Shown: in pieces, positions 22,251 to 33,002 of the stretch
How the letters are laid out: every line of letters begins with the position of its first letter
Position numbering within the stretch: the first letter of the stretch is position 1
Assembly (NCBI GenBank): GCA_037954325.1
Contig: JBBMNZ010000022.1
Coordinates: 1,218,501-1,282,500, forward strand
Reading direction: 5' to 3'
Source of the DNA: Fistularia commersonii
Taxonomy: Eukaryota > Chordata > Actinopteri > Syngnathiformes > Fistulariidae
DNA length: 64,000 bases
Program-made: the position numbers and the translations under genes
The notes under the pieces: model-generated
The model's input: the letters and a program-made list of their open reading frames with translations, nothing else
Told to the model about the DNA's origin: nothing
The model's database searches: none

Positions 22251-22985
22251 GCGGATTCCCTAGTTTGGATGTTAATTCTGGCTCCTGACTTAAGAAACTC
22301 AAGGTTAAGTTTAAGTACCGTATTTTCTAAACTATAACCGGACTATAAGTCGCGTTTTTTTTCATAGTTTTCCCGGGGGTGCGACTTATACTCAGGAGCA
22401 ACTTATGTGTGAAATTATTGAGCTCTCTTACTCTGATGTGTGTGTGTGTGTGTCTGCGTGTGTGTGTTTAATATAACAGTGATCGTCACACGCACACACA
22501 CACGCCAACCAATCAAAATTCAGCGGGGGCGGGTCATGGCAGAAGTGTGTTGTGAAAAAAGATGCTACATGCTACTTCTGTACCGATGAAAGTTGATCAT
22601 TTCAACATTCGTGGTAACTCATAAAAACAACTGAGAAGGGCTGAACAAAAATGGCACCGAAAAGAAAATCCTATCCTGCAGGTTACAAGACGGAAGGAGT
22701 GAAATATGCAGCCGAAAATGGCGACCGAGCAGCGGAAAGAAAGTTTGAAGTTAGTGAGAAACTTGTAAGGGACTGGAGAAAAGCGGAGGTTACTCTTACT
22801 GAAATGAAGAAAACTAAAAAAGCTAATCGCGAGCTAAAAGCTAATCGCAAGCTAAAAGCTAGCTGGCCACGGCTAGAGGAACACTTGGTGCTTGAACAAC
22901 GTGCAACGTGACAAGAGGCTTGTCAACGGTACAGTTGTATCTTCACACCCAGGTAGTTGCCAAGGAGATGAATAGAAATGAGTTT
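22251..22985 (+). mobile_element. pogo-like transposon copy 1, 3'-truncated, with flank
   Basis: The terminal repeat starts near 22317 (accgtattttctaaacta, then ggactataagtcgcg). The 66 bp before it (ctagtttggatgttaa, ggctcctgactt) also precede copy 2 at 25234, so flank and element were probably duplicated together. The element continues through a GT/CA-containing leader (gatcgtcacacgcac, accaatcaaaattcagc) and a DNA-binding-domain frame, and stops matching copy 2 near 22985. Confidence 0.75.
22651..22911 (+). pseudogene. pogo-family N-terminal DNA-binding domain, truncated
   Basis: 86 codons from an ATG in a good context. Residues 4-45 (start KRKSYPAGYKTEGVKYAAEN, then DRAAERKFEVSEKLVRDWRK) fit the Brinker/CENP-B-type helix-turn-helix found at the start of pogo/POGK-type transposases, with the hallmark RDWRK at the end of the recognition helix. 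Residues 52-75 (KKTKKANRELKANRKLKASW) hold a short tandem duplication. The usual continuation, a second HTH and then the DDE nuclease, is missing, and the frame ends in TGA shortly after EEHL. It might encode a free DNA-binding peptide if transcribed, but nothing shows expression. Confidence 0.75.
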
Positions 22986-22999
22986 GCGGGAGATGCCTC

Positions 23000-24360
23000 A
23001 TGAGGTGAAGGTCATCTACGACCTGGGCTTTGCTTTTGTTATCCGGAGCTATTTTCTTTGAATTTTTTTTTTTTAAATATTTTCACAGAATTTCTTCAAT
23101 TTTGTATGGACGATGACATCAAAAATAATTTCGGTAAATTTTAAAGTCGAAATAAAATGCCCCAAAAAAATTGAAATATTTAAATAATTGTTTAAATATT
23201 TTTTTATTATTGCAGTTTATATTTATTTACATGATACACAGTTGGCCCGTGCATAAAAATTAAATAATAATTTCATTAAATATTTTTATTATTGCAGTTT
23301 ATATTTATTTACATGATACACAGTTGGCCCGCGCATAAAAATTAAATAAGAATTTCATTAAATATTTTTTATTATTGCAGTTTATATTTATTTACATGAT
23401 ACACAGTTGGCCCGCGCATAAAAATTAAGTAAGAAATTCCTAGAGATGTGATTATTTTGATGATATTTACAGAAATAGTAACCCTGGACGAAGCTCTCTC
23501 CGCCCTTCACCGGCCTTCCTGCTGCCGTTTTTTATTTCTTCAGAAACACGCTTCCATGCAGCTGCTGCCTTTGCTTTTTTCTCTGGTTGAAAATGATTTT
23601 ATTAAACCGCCGCGTCCATCAAGCGACACAAGAGGACCGACCGAACCGTATCGTGTTGTCGTCTCGTGACATATTTTGCAGGGTTTTTTCGGTGTTTGTT
23701 AAAGCTGCAAGTCGTTCGAGCGCGAGACCCATCTTTTGGATTTCTTGTCGCTTCTCTTCCTCGCCGGCATCGAGATCCAAACACCGATCTATTAAGCTAT
23801 TGATGTTATCAGGAATGCAAAGGACATCTTGTATTTCATTTATTTTACAAAATGAGTTTTAGTTTAATTGTACTGATTTTTTCCTTTTTAGGCTAGAATA
23901 TGGCTATTTCACCGCACAAAAAAATGTCAAATTTTGCCAAAAAAAATGCTAAAGAATAATAAATCGCGAGAACTGAAATAGAAAAAAAAATCCGTAAAGT
24001 AGCACGTAGTAGCATAGTAGCGTAGTAACTTTATTTTGATTTATTTTCGATTCCGTCAGGGGCCGCAGCCTGCTAGAAGGCTCCCGGACATTTTTGCATA
24101 TTTTCCGACAGCAGTAAAATCAATTTCATGTTTAAAGCGAATGAGATGTGATAGTAAAACAATTTCCTTAGGGATTAATTACGTATTCTATTATATTCTA
24201 TTCTATCTTTATGTTGTTTTTATTATTTGCTATTTTTTATTCTTTGTTTTTACATAGAGTTCAATTTTGATTCTTCCTCTACTTTGCTTTCAACGAAAAC
24301 CAATTTCATGAATTTATTCTGATTCTGATCTCGCTCTTGCTTGTGTTTGTGTTTCTGTAG
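23000..24360. other. AT-rich unannotated DNA with an 82-bp tandem triplet
   Basis: Three copies of an 82-83 bp unit lie at about 23185-23430 (gcagtttatatttatttaca, tacacagttggcccgcgc; repeats at 23212, 23294 and 23377). The end near 24290-24325 (aaccaatttcatgaattt, attctgattctgat) resembles a LINE 3' tail. No gene is recognised. Confidence 0.6.
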
Positions 24361-25233
24361 AGCATCTCAAAGGTTGTGATTTAAACATCTTTCCAAGAAT
24401 CTGCTGCCACCAGCGTGTCTTCACACGCCTTCCCAGATGCCTTACATCGCTTTTCAAACTTCATTGTTTCGTACAGAATCCGCGCAAAGGACTCGCTTGC
24501 GGATTCATGTTCAGAGGTCGAGCCGACGTGTCCGACGATAAAGAAGTGATATCTCCAACAGCCGTGAGTTTTTTAAGATTGGATTTTTCTAATACTGCTC
24601 TTCGACATAAAAAAGTCCCCGGAGAAGAGATGTTTTTTTTTTTTTTTTTTTTTATGAAGGATTTAAATGAAAATGTGGACATTACGGACCCGAGCTAACC
24701 GCGGCTCTCCCGCCCGTTTTAATCTGACTATATATCACCCATAAACTCCTGGAATCTGCGAGGATGTTTGGAATAAAAGAAAATCCGGGAGGAGAACGGA
24801 GCCAAGCGATGAGAGCGATAAAGTTAAGGGAGGGAGTCGGCTTTAAACGGAAGCCTGAGATTTTGGACTCGCAAACCCAAGGATAAACTCAAGGGGCGCC
24901 GAAGCGTTAGCGGCGCGGCTACGTAGCGCTGGGGGGGGAACACGACTCTGATTGGACGTTTGGGAGAGAGCGGGGAGGACGGCGTCTTAACCCAAATAAA
25001 CCAAACACAAAATCCGCTACGTTAAGCTTCATTAAACTGCGGTGAAAACCTGGAGGACTTTAATCGCAAGTGAAACGCTTTCCTTCATGCGTTTGTGATC
25101 GTGATTGAGAAAATGATGAACTAAAACATTGAGAGCAAATTGTGAAATTAGTCTCGAGACGGTTCATCTGTTTTTTGGGGCGAAACCGTCTTTATATTAA
25201 ACGCTGAATTGGATGCTCAGTGGCGCCTGTTTC
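24361..25233. other. Unannotated DNA
   Basis: Poly-T at 24631-24651 and a G-run at 24930. No convincing exon, RNA gene or transposon. Confidence 0.4.
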
Positions 25234-25319
25234 CGGATTCACTAGTTTGGATGTTAAATCTGGCTCCTGACTTGAGAAACTCAAGGTTAATTTTAAGTGC
25301 TGTATTTTTTTTAATGGTA

Positions 25320-25632
25320 ATTAATGAGTAATTTAATTTAAGTAGTTTAATTTAAATAATTTAAGTACTGTATTTTAATTTAAGTAATTTAATTTAAGTA
25401 ATTTAAGTGCTGTATTTTAATTTAAGTAATTCAATTTAAGTCATTTAAATTAAGTAATTTAAGTACTGTATTTTTTAATGGTAATTAATTAGTAATTTAA
25501 TTTAGGTAATTTAATTTAAGTAATTTAATTTAAGTACTGTATTTTAATTTAAGTAATTAAATTTAAGTAATTTAAGTACTGTATTTTAATTTAAGTAATT
25601 TAATTTAAGTAATTTAAATTAAGTAATTTAAG
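25320..25632. repeat. Minisatellite of aatttaagt/actgtatttt words
   Basis: The repeated words (ttaatttaagtaatttaa and taagtactgtatttt) contain the junction between the flank (tttaagt) and the first bases of the pogo terminal repeat (a/cctgtatttt). The array is absent from copy 1, so it arose after the duplication. Confidence 0.8.
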
Positions 25633-26929
25633 TTCTGTATTTTCCGAACACTAAGTCGCGTTTTTTTTCATAGTTTGGCCGGGGGTGCGACTTATACTCT
25701 GGAGTATAAGTCGCACCCCCGGCTCTGGAGTATAAGTCGCACTTGTGTGTGAAATTATTGAGCTCTCTTGCTCTGATGTGTGTGTGTCTGTGTCTGTGTA
25801 TGTGTGTTAAATATAAAAGTGATCGTCACACACACACACACACACACGCCAACCAATCAAAATTCAGCAGGGGCGGGTCATGGCAGAAGTGTGTTGTGAA
25901 AAAAGAAGCTACCAGTGAATTCTGTACCTATGAAAATTGGTCGTTTCAACATTTGCGCTAGCTTATAAAAACAACTGAGAAGGGCTGAACAAAAATGGCA
26001 CCGAAAAGAAAATCCTATTCTTCAGGTTACGAGACGGAAGGAGTGAAATATGCAGCCGAAAACAGCGATCGAGAAGCGGAAAGAAAGTTTGAAGTTAGTG
26101 AGAAACTTGTAAGGGACTGGAGAAAAGTGGAGGTTATTCTTACTGAAATGAAAAAAAATAAAGAAGCTAATAGCAGGCTAAAAGCTAATAGCGGGCTAAA
26201 AGCTAGCTGCCACGGCTAGAGGAACGAGTTCACACTTGGTGCTTGAACAAGGTGCTGCCTGGAGAGGCTCGTCAACGGTACAGTTGTATCTTCACACCAG
26301 GTAGTTGCCATGGAGATGAATATAAGTGACTTTGCAGGAGGACCTTCCTGGTGTTACGGCTTCATGCAACGCCATCGCCTCTCTATCAGAGCAAGGACGC
26401 CGTCCTGTCGGGATCCAGAAAGGTTGGAATAATTGGAACCGCAAGTGACGATGACTCTGACGTAGCGACGTACCAGTAGAAGAGGAAGCGGCTCATTGTT
26501 TACCTTCATAGTCGGCGGAGTTGTTCAGAAGTGACACAGAAGAAGAAGATTTCGTTGGATTTAGTGATTAAGAGTGTCAGAGTTTGTTTGGTTGTAGCAT
26601 GTGCTATATGCTATCGCTATTTGAATGACACTTACCGTAATATGTTACGTTAGCATAGCCTAGCAGGCACGTTCTCAGTTCGTTGTTTATGCGTCAATAT
26701 AGGCGAAACTTATTCAACCTGTTGTTCTCTATTCTATTTTTATTTCAAATTGCCTTTCAAGATGAAAAGTCATTCTTGGTGTTGGATTTTATTAAATAAA
26801 TTTCCCCCAAAAAAATGCGACTAATACTCCAGTGCGACTTATATGTGTTTTTTTTACGCATTTATATACGCATGTTTTGGCTGGTGCGACTTGTACCCCG
26901 GAGCGACGTATAGTTCGGAAAATACGCTA
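25632..26929 (+). mobile_element. pogo-like transposon copy 2, both ends present
   Basis: Left end ctgtattttccgaacactaa near 25635 and right end gtatagttcggaaaatacg at about 26908-26927 are inverted partners; subterminal gtgcgactta/taagtcgcac blocks repeat in both orientations. Internally there is the same leader as copy 1, the DNA-binding-domain frame, then second-HTH codons (26310-26430), then unrelated or deleted sequence where the DDE nuclease should be. A non-autonomous internal-deletion derivative. Confidence 0.8.
25995..26219 (+). pseudogene. pogo-family N-terminal DNA-binding domain, frameshifted
   Basis: 75 codons nearly identical to 22651-22911: KRKSYSSGYETEGVKYAAEN, then EKLVRDWRKVEVILTEMKK. 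A small deletion in the codons for the conserved KASWPRLEE segment shifts the frame and ends it at 26217. Further on, 26313-26430 in another frame still reads EMNISDFAGGPSWCYGFMQR, then HRLSIRARTPSC, the second helix-turn-helix of this family, followed by a stop. The DDE catalytic domain is absent. So the DNA-binding half survives in two pieces and the nuclease half is lost. Confidence 0.75.
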
Positions 26930-27189
26930 ACTTGTTTCTTCAGGAGGAGGAGAGTTCGTGAAAGCGCCTCCAGAGTGACGCACACCTTTCTCTCACTCTC
27001 TGTGCTCGGCATTGATCGGCTGTAAACCCGATCAGATCTATTCATTCCTCATCTTCATCTCGCCCTCGTTCTTCGCCGCTTCTCTCCATGTCTCGCATCC
27101 AGTCGCCCGTCGTCCCTTTGTACGTCCTCCCACGGCGACCTCTGGCTCTCAAACAATGGTGGTTTTCTTCAGCTCATACTACGTCCAAC

Positions 27190-27243
<54 letters not shown>

Positions 27244-27420
27244 TGGAGCTTCTACGCACAAGCCGCATAAATGAATTGGCGTCTGCAGGAGAGTGCATCA
27301 TGCATGTATGGTTACCCTTTCAAGTTTTTTTTTTTTCTATACTTTATTATACTTTATTATACATTAACCCCTTGTGGGAAATTCTTTCTCTGCATTGAAC
27401 GCGTCATGGATGAACCATGA
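26930..27420. other. Unannotated DNA with a long (CA)n
   Basis: CA run at about 27190-27240. The 128-codon frame across it is not supported as a gene. Confidence 0.5.
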
Positions 27421-27434
27421 GTAGTTGGCAGCCA

Positions 27435-27565
27435 TCTAGCGGCACCGGGGAGGCATTTCGGGGTTCAGTGTTTTGCTCAACAACACTTTCACACACAAGG
27501 AGGAGTCGGGAATCACACCAGGAATGTTCGGTTCCGAAGACGAGCGCTTTGCTTCCTGCGACACA
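27435..27565 (+). repeat. Fragment of a dispersed repeat (gggttcagtgttttgctcaa type)
   Basis: The words ttcggggttcagtgttttgc and aacactttcacac, then gggaatcacacc, belong to a common fish SINE-like end. A related end occurs at 33990-34050 (gggttcaatgtcttcacgaa). Confidence 0.5.
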
Positions 27566-27612
27566 TTCAGCCTTTCTTTCAAAAGCAGAGGTAGCGTACT
27601 AACAAGCACAGT

Positions 27613-27735
<123 letters not shown>

Positions 27736-27930
27736 ATATATAGATATCTATATACCCTCCTTACTCTGGATCCTCCTCTCTCACACACTATACATACATA
27801 TACATATATAAAAAGAATAAAAAAAAATACAGTAAAATATGATAAAATAAAAAAGAAATAAATTAAATCATATATATTAAGCTAAATTATATATATATAT
27901 AAACCTATATTAACCTAAAATATTTATATA

Positions 27931-27970
<40 letters not shown>

Positions 27971-28034
27971 TAAATACAAAACAAATTATATATATATATA
28001 TATAACTATATATAATTATATATAACTATCTTTA

Positions 28035-28065
<31 letters not shown>

Positions 28066-28230
28066 ATATATATATATATATAAACCTATATTAACCTAAA
28101 ATATGTATATACAATATTATATATATATATATAAATACATACAAAAAAATTACACATATATAACTATATATATACACTAATATATATATGATTTATTATT
28201 ATTTTTTTGTATTTATTTTTTTGTCATTAT
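27736..28230. repeat. TA-rich array with an internal duplication of about 180 bp
   Basis: The block taaacctatattaacctaaa occurs at 27899 and 28081, each followed by TA runs and then ata-caaaa; a second short TATC run lies at 28035-28065. Confidence 0.85.
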
Positions 28231-29145
28231 CTTTTATTTTTTTGATGTTCATGATGTGCCCCCAAATTGCCCCTTGGGGTCAAACGAAGTGTTTTCTGAT
28301 TCATTAATCCTTCATCTATACTGCCTTTGGACGCACAGGGGAGTGCGTTCATTATGAATTCATACACATTGAATTTTAGCCAATGTAAATTCTGGACTTT
28401 ACTGCTTCTCATGCTCCATCTATTTATTTTTTTAAAGCAAAAAGAAATTGAACAAAAAAAAAGCCCCAGGTGTGTCTGTAGAAACATGAGACATTAACGC
28501 AACAAGATGCTACAGGTGAGATTCTTTTGAAAACTTTAAAAATAACATCTCCCGGTACAAGACGCAAATGCTTTTTTTCAGAACATATGCTGAACTTACA
28601 GCTCTATTTCCGTCTTCGACAGCCAGACGGATCGATTTCAAATGGAAAACCGCATTGAACGCATTTCTACACGCGTTTTTGTGCGCAAAAACCGCAAAAT
28701 GCGATTGTATTTGCCGACACAGGTTCATTCGTCCACTGTGAGGCTGTTTGCACAAGGAAGCCACCGTAATTACCCAATAAATTTCCATAAATGAGCCACA
28801 TTGTTGTATATGCTGGTATTTACAGTATTTATGGGTCGTGTGGTAGAAGAATCCTTCACCCTTTCAAGTCATTCACACATCTGGACAATTTAGGGTTTCC
28901 AATGAAACTCCTGCATGTTTTTGGACTGTCGGAGGAACCTGGAGAACATGAAGATAGACCTCCATAGACCTCCTTGCTGTGCTATGTAAGCGTCAACCAA
29001 TGCTTTGATTAGCTCCCTTGGTGTGTAAGAGTCACCATCCATTACCCAACAATCATCGCCACATTGCTGTATTTATTCCTTCTACTAAAATGATTTAATG
29101 CATAAAAGACAAGGATTTTTTTTTTAAATTAAATGCAATTCAAGA
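28231..29145. other. Unannotated DNA with a SINE-like scrap
   Basis: 28870-28960 has reversed SINE-tail/body words (ttggactgtcggaggaacct, acctggagaaca). The rest shows no element. Confidence 0.4.
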
Positions 29146-29150
29146 ATTAT

Positions 29151-29165
29151 CCACTAGGGGGCGCT
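29151..29165 (+). promoter_or_regulatory. Perfect CTCF-type core motif
   Basis: ccactagggggcgct matches the CTCF core CCASYAGRKGGCRSY at all 15 positions. It lies about 120 bp upstream of a hAT remnant. CTCF sites often organise chromatin loops, but occupancy is unknown. Confidence 0.55.
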
Positions 29166-29269
29166 ATTTTGGTCAGCATAGAAGCCAAGACGCATCGCCG
29201 AGACGGACCAATCAGCAGACGTTATCAATGCGCCGTCTGCTGCTTGTAACCATGTTGTTTTTATCCTGT

Positions 29270-30198
29270 TCTCCACCTCAACGCTACTCCCTCATTAGCT
29301 AAATGTCGTTATCAAAACAGAGAAAAGTAGATAAAGCATGTAGAAAAAGAAAAATGGACTACGTCCTATTTATTTACGGAGACGCACGGCGAACCTTTGT
29401 GCTCGGTGCGTTTGCAACAACTTTGGGTATTTAAGGAATATAATATTCGGCGCCGCTACGAGACTCATCAGAGCGAAAAATATGACGGCTTGCAAGGAAA
29501 CTGAGAAGAGATAAGATCGACCAATCACAGGCAGGTCTGAGGAAACAGCGTCCACTTTCACCCATAGCTGAGAAATCAGTGAAGCAGCGGTAAAAGCTAG
29601 CTAGCTAAATGCTAGTGAAAATGTGCAATTTAATGTTAGTCACCAGCTTCACTACAAACAAGTATGATGGAATTCTACTGTTCATGCAACTCCATGCATT
29701 TTCAGTGTGTATTGTGTGTGTTTGCATGTTTCATGGATGAAGTTTACACATTTACAGGTGAATACTTTCTTCCTTACACATTTAACAGCACTATTTTAGT
29801 TTGTAAGGTGTAGGCAGGGATTCAATGTAAATTTCATATGCACATGTGGAAATGGTTTAAAAGTCCCTTTCTTTATACGTTCTTTATAAGCAAAGTACAT
29901 TACTGTATTTTCAATACCAATTGCTTGTTAAAGTTTTGTGCCTTTGTACGATCAGCGGGATCAGTTGCAATGCAAAAGTGAATAAGAAAAGTAAATGACA
30001 CGTTTGTCTAAGGAAATATGAGGTGTTTCATGAAATGTTTTATAAAAGGATTGTTCACTAAATTCCAAGTTTTTCCTCATGTCCTTGTACTTCTTTACAC
30101 CAACACAGAGGAAAGACATGATATTTTGCTTATTTATTGCTGAGTCTGCTATTATTTTAACGGTCCGGCATGAGAAACCAGTTTGACACCCGGGGTTT
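29270..30198 (+). mobile_element. hAT transposon remnant with decayed BED-type start
   Basis: A frame from 29303 reads MSLSKQRKVDKA, like the MSSSKKRKVDAEF start of the hAT copy at 51191. It then decays through stops, though further on SEKYDGL-like codons remain (29475-29495), as in the GTF2IRD2/ZBED-type hAT family. The right end at 30160-30198 (ggtccggcatgagaaacc, agtttgacacccggggt) matches the hAT ends elsewhere in the window. The left terminal repeat is not found. The transposase catalytic region is missing. Confidence 0.6.
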
Positions 30199-30885
30199 TA
30201 CAGTATTTGTCACAAAACAAGTCAAACGCCGGGCAAATGCCTGCAGAACCGCGAAGGCGCTAAACTAGATCGGAAATATTTCGCCGTCCACTTCCACTTC
30301 CGGACGAAGGGTTGCGAGAAGCGATGGGAAAAAAGGGGGGAAAGTTCTCTGGAGAGCTGTGAGAAGAATCATAGGCGGTAACTCAGTCACTCCAAATAGT
30401 TATTGACATTCAGATCAGCAGCCACTGGTAATCCGCTCCCCCACCAGCGCCACGCCAAAGCAAACGCACGGCGAAATCCCAAAACAACGCCGAGAGGATG
30501 CGGATCCGAGAAGTAGCCAAGAAGAAGAGGAAATCAAAGAAAAACCTGCGGAGGAGGCGGAAGGAGGAAGGAGGGGTGATTTTATTTTTTCTGGAAGCAT
30601 TTCTGAGAAGAGCGCAGCGGCGATGAAAGGTTTGTCTGGCGTCTGGTTTGAAGCCCGAGCACGAGGTTTCCTTGCTTTCCGTCGCGACGGCGGCGTGACA
30701 AACAACGGCGGGTTTGAAAGTCTGCGCCGAAAAAAAAAAAAAAAAAACCCTCATCAGATGATTTCATTCGCGTGCCAGAGACAGATAACGACATCACGCA
30801 GAACATTATTGTACTTGTCTATTAATAAAAGTAAAAAAGAGGAGGGGAAAGAAAAGATGAAGGACCAGGAGTTGAAGGAATGCAT
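30199..30885. other. Unannotated DNA, CpG-rich at 30440-30720
   Basis: Frames on both strands, an A-run at 30731-30747 and no splice-consistent exon. Nothing recognised. Confidence 0.35.
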
Positions 30886-31265
30886 CGACGTGAGATCCGG
30901 AGAACGTCTTCACACCGTATGGTGCTGGTGTTTGGGAGAAACTTCCAAGGGTGTTCAAAAAACTCTACATTTCAAACCCCAGAACACCCTGAGACAAAAA
31001 CTGCTGCACCCCAAGAACTAAACAACCAGGCAGAAGATGGAAGATGTCTTCTGGAATGAGGATTGCGATGACGTCTACATCGGGCGGACCAAGCAAACTC
31101 TGCACAAATGGATGGTCCAGCACAGGAGATCCACCGTTTCAGGACAGGAGGCCGTGGTCCACCAAGGGCTTTTTGGCCGGAGAAGACAGATGGTTCTACA
31201 GAGGAGTTGAAGACGCCATCTTTGTCAAACAGAAAAACCATCTCTGAGCAGAGGGGAGGGCCGTG
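30886..31265 (+). mobile_element. Penelope-like retroelement, first part
   Basis: Collinear with 11090-11440. It contains the pre-domain region (gtgctggtgtttgggagaaa, then a stretch to aaccaggcagaagatgga) and the GIY-YIG tail. It is interrupted near 31265 by an L2-like LINE and resumes near 31790. Confidence 0.7.
31050..31247 (+). pseudogene. GIY-YIG endonuclease remnant with YIG motif
   Basis: Codons from about 31055 read NEDCDDVYIGRTKQTLHKWM, then VQHRRSTVSGQ. The VYIG is the second half of the GIY-YIG signature, and the following basic helix with HKWMVQHRR is typical of the Penelope-like class. The frame then shifts: the DNA for LAGEDRWFYRGVEDAIFVKQ is present in a different frame (31170-31240). 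So one frameshift separates the halves of the domain. The upstream reverse transcriptase is absent and the GIY half is not recognisable. This is the best-preserved copy of the domain in the window, and still inactive. Confidence 0.7.
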
Positions 31266-31790
31266 TCAGAAGTACAGGAGTGTTGTGGACAGGTAGGTGG
31301 AGCGCTGTGGACTGAACCACCAAAGACGAAATAGTAGGTGGTGGACTTTAGGAGGATCTCCATCCATGGGACTGATGTGGACATCGTGGACAAGTACAAG
31401 TACCTGAGCGTCTACAAGGACAATAAACTGGTCTGGACCTACAACGCAGATGTCGTTTACAAGAAAGGTCAGAGTTGCCTGTTCTTTCTCGATGTTAGAC
31501 CGCACAGCGATGTTCCCCTACGCTCATCAAATAAGCTCATCTGGAAGGTCGGCTCCATCCCGGGAGTTGAATTGGACTTGTTGGTGGTGGTGTCTGAGAG
31601 GAGGATGCTGAAGAAGCTGCTAAGAATTAGGGACGGCACCTATCGCCCCTTGCATGCTGGACTGAGGTCCTACCAGAGCACCTTCAGCCATAGACTGAGA
31701 CCATGGAGGAGCACCACAGGACCCCACACAAAAGTCTGTCTTTCTGTGAGACGAAAATCTGACAGTAATAAAATCAATATCATGAGTCAA
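31265..31790 (+). mobile_element. L2-like LINE fragment inserted in the Penelope-like copy
   Basis: The fragment covers the end of the reverse transcriptase and the C-terminus of an L2/jockey-like ORF2. The Penelope-like sequence on either side (31247 and 31800 onward) lines up with the uninterrupted copy at 11440-11560, which places this piece as a later insertion. The exact junctions cannot be fixed without a consensus. Confidence 0.65.
31338..31760 (+). pseudogene. L2-like LINE ORF2 C-terminal remnant
   Basis: An open frame (31338-31877) reads VDIVDKYKYLSVYKDNKLVW, then TYNADVVYKKGQSCLFFL, the thumb region of fish L2-type reverse transcriptases (usual form KYLGVHLDNKL, then YKKGQSRLYFLRRLRSF). 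After DVPLR an internal deletion of roughly 30 codons removes the middle. The frame resumes with GVELDLLVVVSERRMLKKLL, then HAGLRSYQSTFSHRL, the conserved C-terminal end of ORF2. The catalytic palm with the YADD motif lies upstream and is not present. The last 40 residues run into Penelope-like 3' sequence. Confidence 0.75.
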
Positions 31791-32235
31791 GTGAATGGAC
31801 GTAATGTTGGAGCCCTCTGGCAAAAGAATTTCCAAACCACCAGGAAAAGAAGCAGCCCCCCGGTAACTTCCACCTGAACCTCGTTCCACGGGATCCAACA
31901 GGTTTCTCTCCTTTGTCTGGCTTTACCTTCTCACATTCCAATCCAGGTAACCCTCAAAAGTTGCTCCTTTGTCTCCAATGAATAACACCTCATTAGCATA
32001 GCAACTCCCTCAGACCTGGTTTCTGCACATCAAGTCCTCCATTTACAAAACAAGCCAGCATGACCTAGACCTGCCCACAACCCTGGCAGGTATAGTTGGA
32101 AACTCCCAAAAGGTCATTAGAAGTGAAGAAACCTCTGGAACGAGGGCTGAAACCTCTTCAAGTGAAGACATTTCAAGTCCAGTTGCCACAACAAGAAGAT
32201 TTCCTCAAGAATTCACCATGACCTGGATGACTTTT
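31790..32235 (+). mobile_element. Penelope-like retroelement, second part (3' end)
   Basis: Resumes the match to 11520-11800: gaaaagaagcagcccccc, ctcctttgtctggctttacc, catagcaactccctcagacc, then aagtccagttgccacaacaa and gacctggatgac. This is the fullest 3' end in the window. Confidence 0.7.
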
Positions 32236-33000
32236 TGACCTCCAAAAAGTCTTGATATGAGGTGTTAATGAGAAGGTGAACGGTTGTATTTTTCTATATG
32301 AAACATGAAAGAGTGGTTGAATCATGTGAATCACGAGCTCCAGCACCCTCACGGCAACAAGTGCAGGATGCATGGTGTAGCTAATCAATGAGCAATTCTT
32401 GACGGAAAACAACCAAGGGTATATTATGCTTTTGTGACACTTCAGCTCTTGGTGCAAACATACATGTCAAGGGAGAGTCAAAACACCCAGTCAGAGGTTT
32501 GGAGACATTCATTCATTCTTTATCTATCCAACATTCACCGCCCCCAAAAGAGGAAACAGGTCCAGGCCGAGTGCCTTGTTTAGTAACTTGTACACAAAGA
32601 CAATCAGTGCCGTGTGACTCGTATGCTTCGGAGAGCCCCTTCCTGGCTCAGTCTGAGGGAAAGGTCACCCTGAATCAATAGTTGTGAGTGATCACCTCCA
32701 GCTTGTGATGAAACATTGCTATCATGCTGGGCTGAAGGGACAAAGATCCATAAGACATGAAGGGTTGGTCGGAGAACGTCTTATTGGACATGGAAGCAAC
32801 TCGTGTGTCATGACCTTCCAACTCCGCGTAACCAAAGGACTTTTGGAGGAACGACATCTAATTCCACCAAGACGTACGTCGAAGAGCAGTTTGATAAGGT
32901 GTTCTGCCCCGGGCATCTTCCTCTAACGTGGCATAATTCTGTTTCACAAATGCCAAGAGGCTCCTCGAATGATATGAATACCTTTTTCAGGAAATACCTA
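32236..33000. other. SINE-tail words then unannotated DNA
   Basis: 32240-32330 has gaggtgttaatgagaaggtg-type tail words. From 32400 to 33000 there is no recognised element. The 80-codon frame at 32684-32926 has no support. Confidence 0.4.
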
Positions 33001-33002
33001 GG

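Noticed and set aside
32803..33002. N-terminal 67 residues of the 306-codon frame
   Set aside because: Not homologous to the LINE; flanking DNA that happens to be open.
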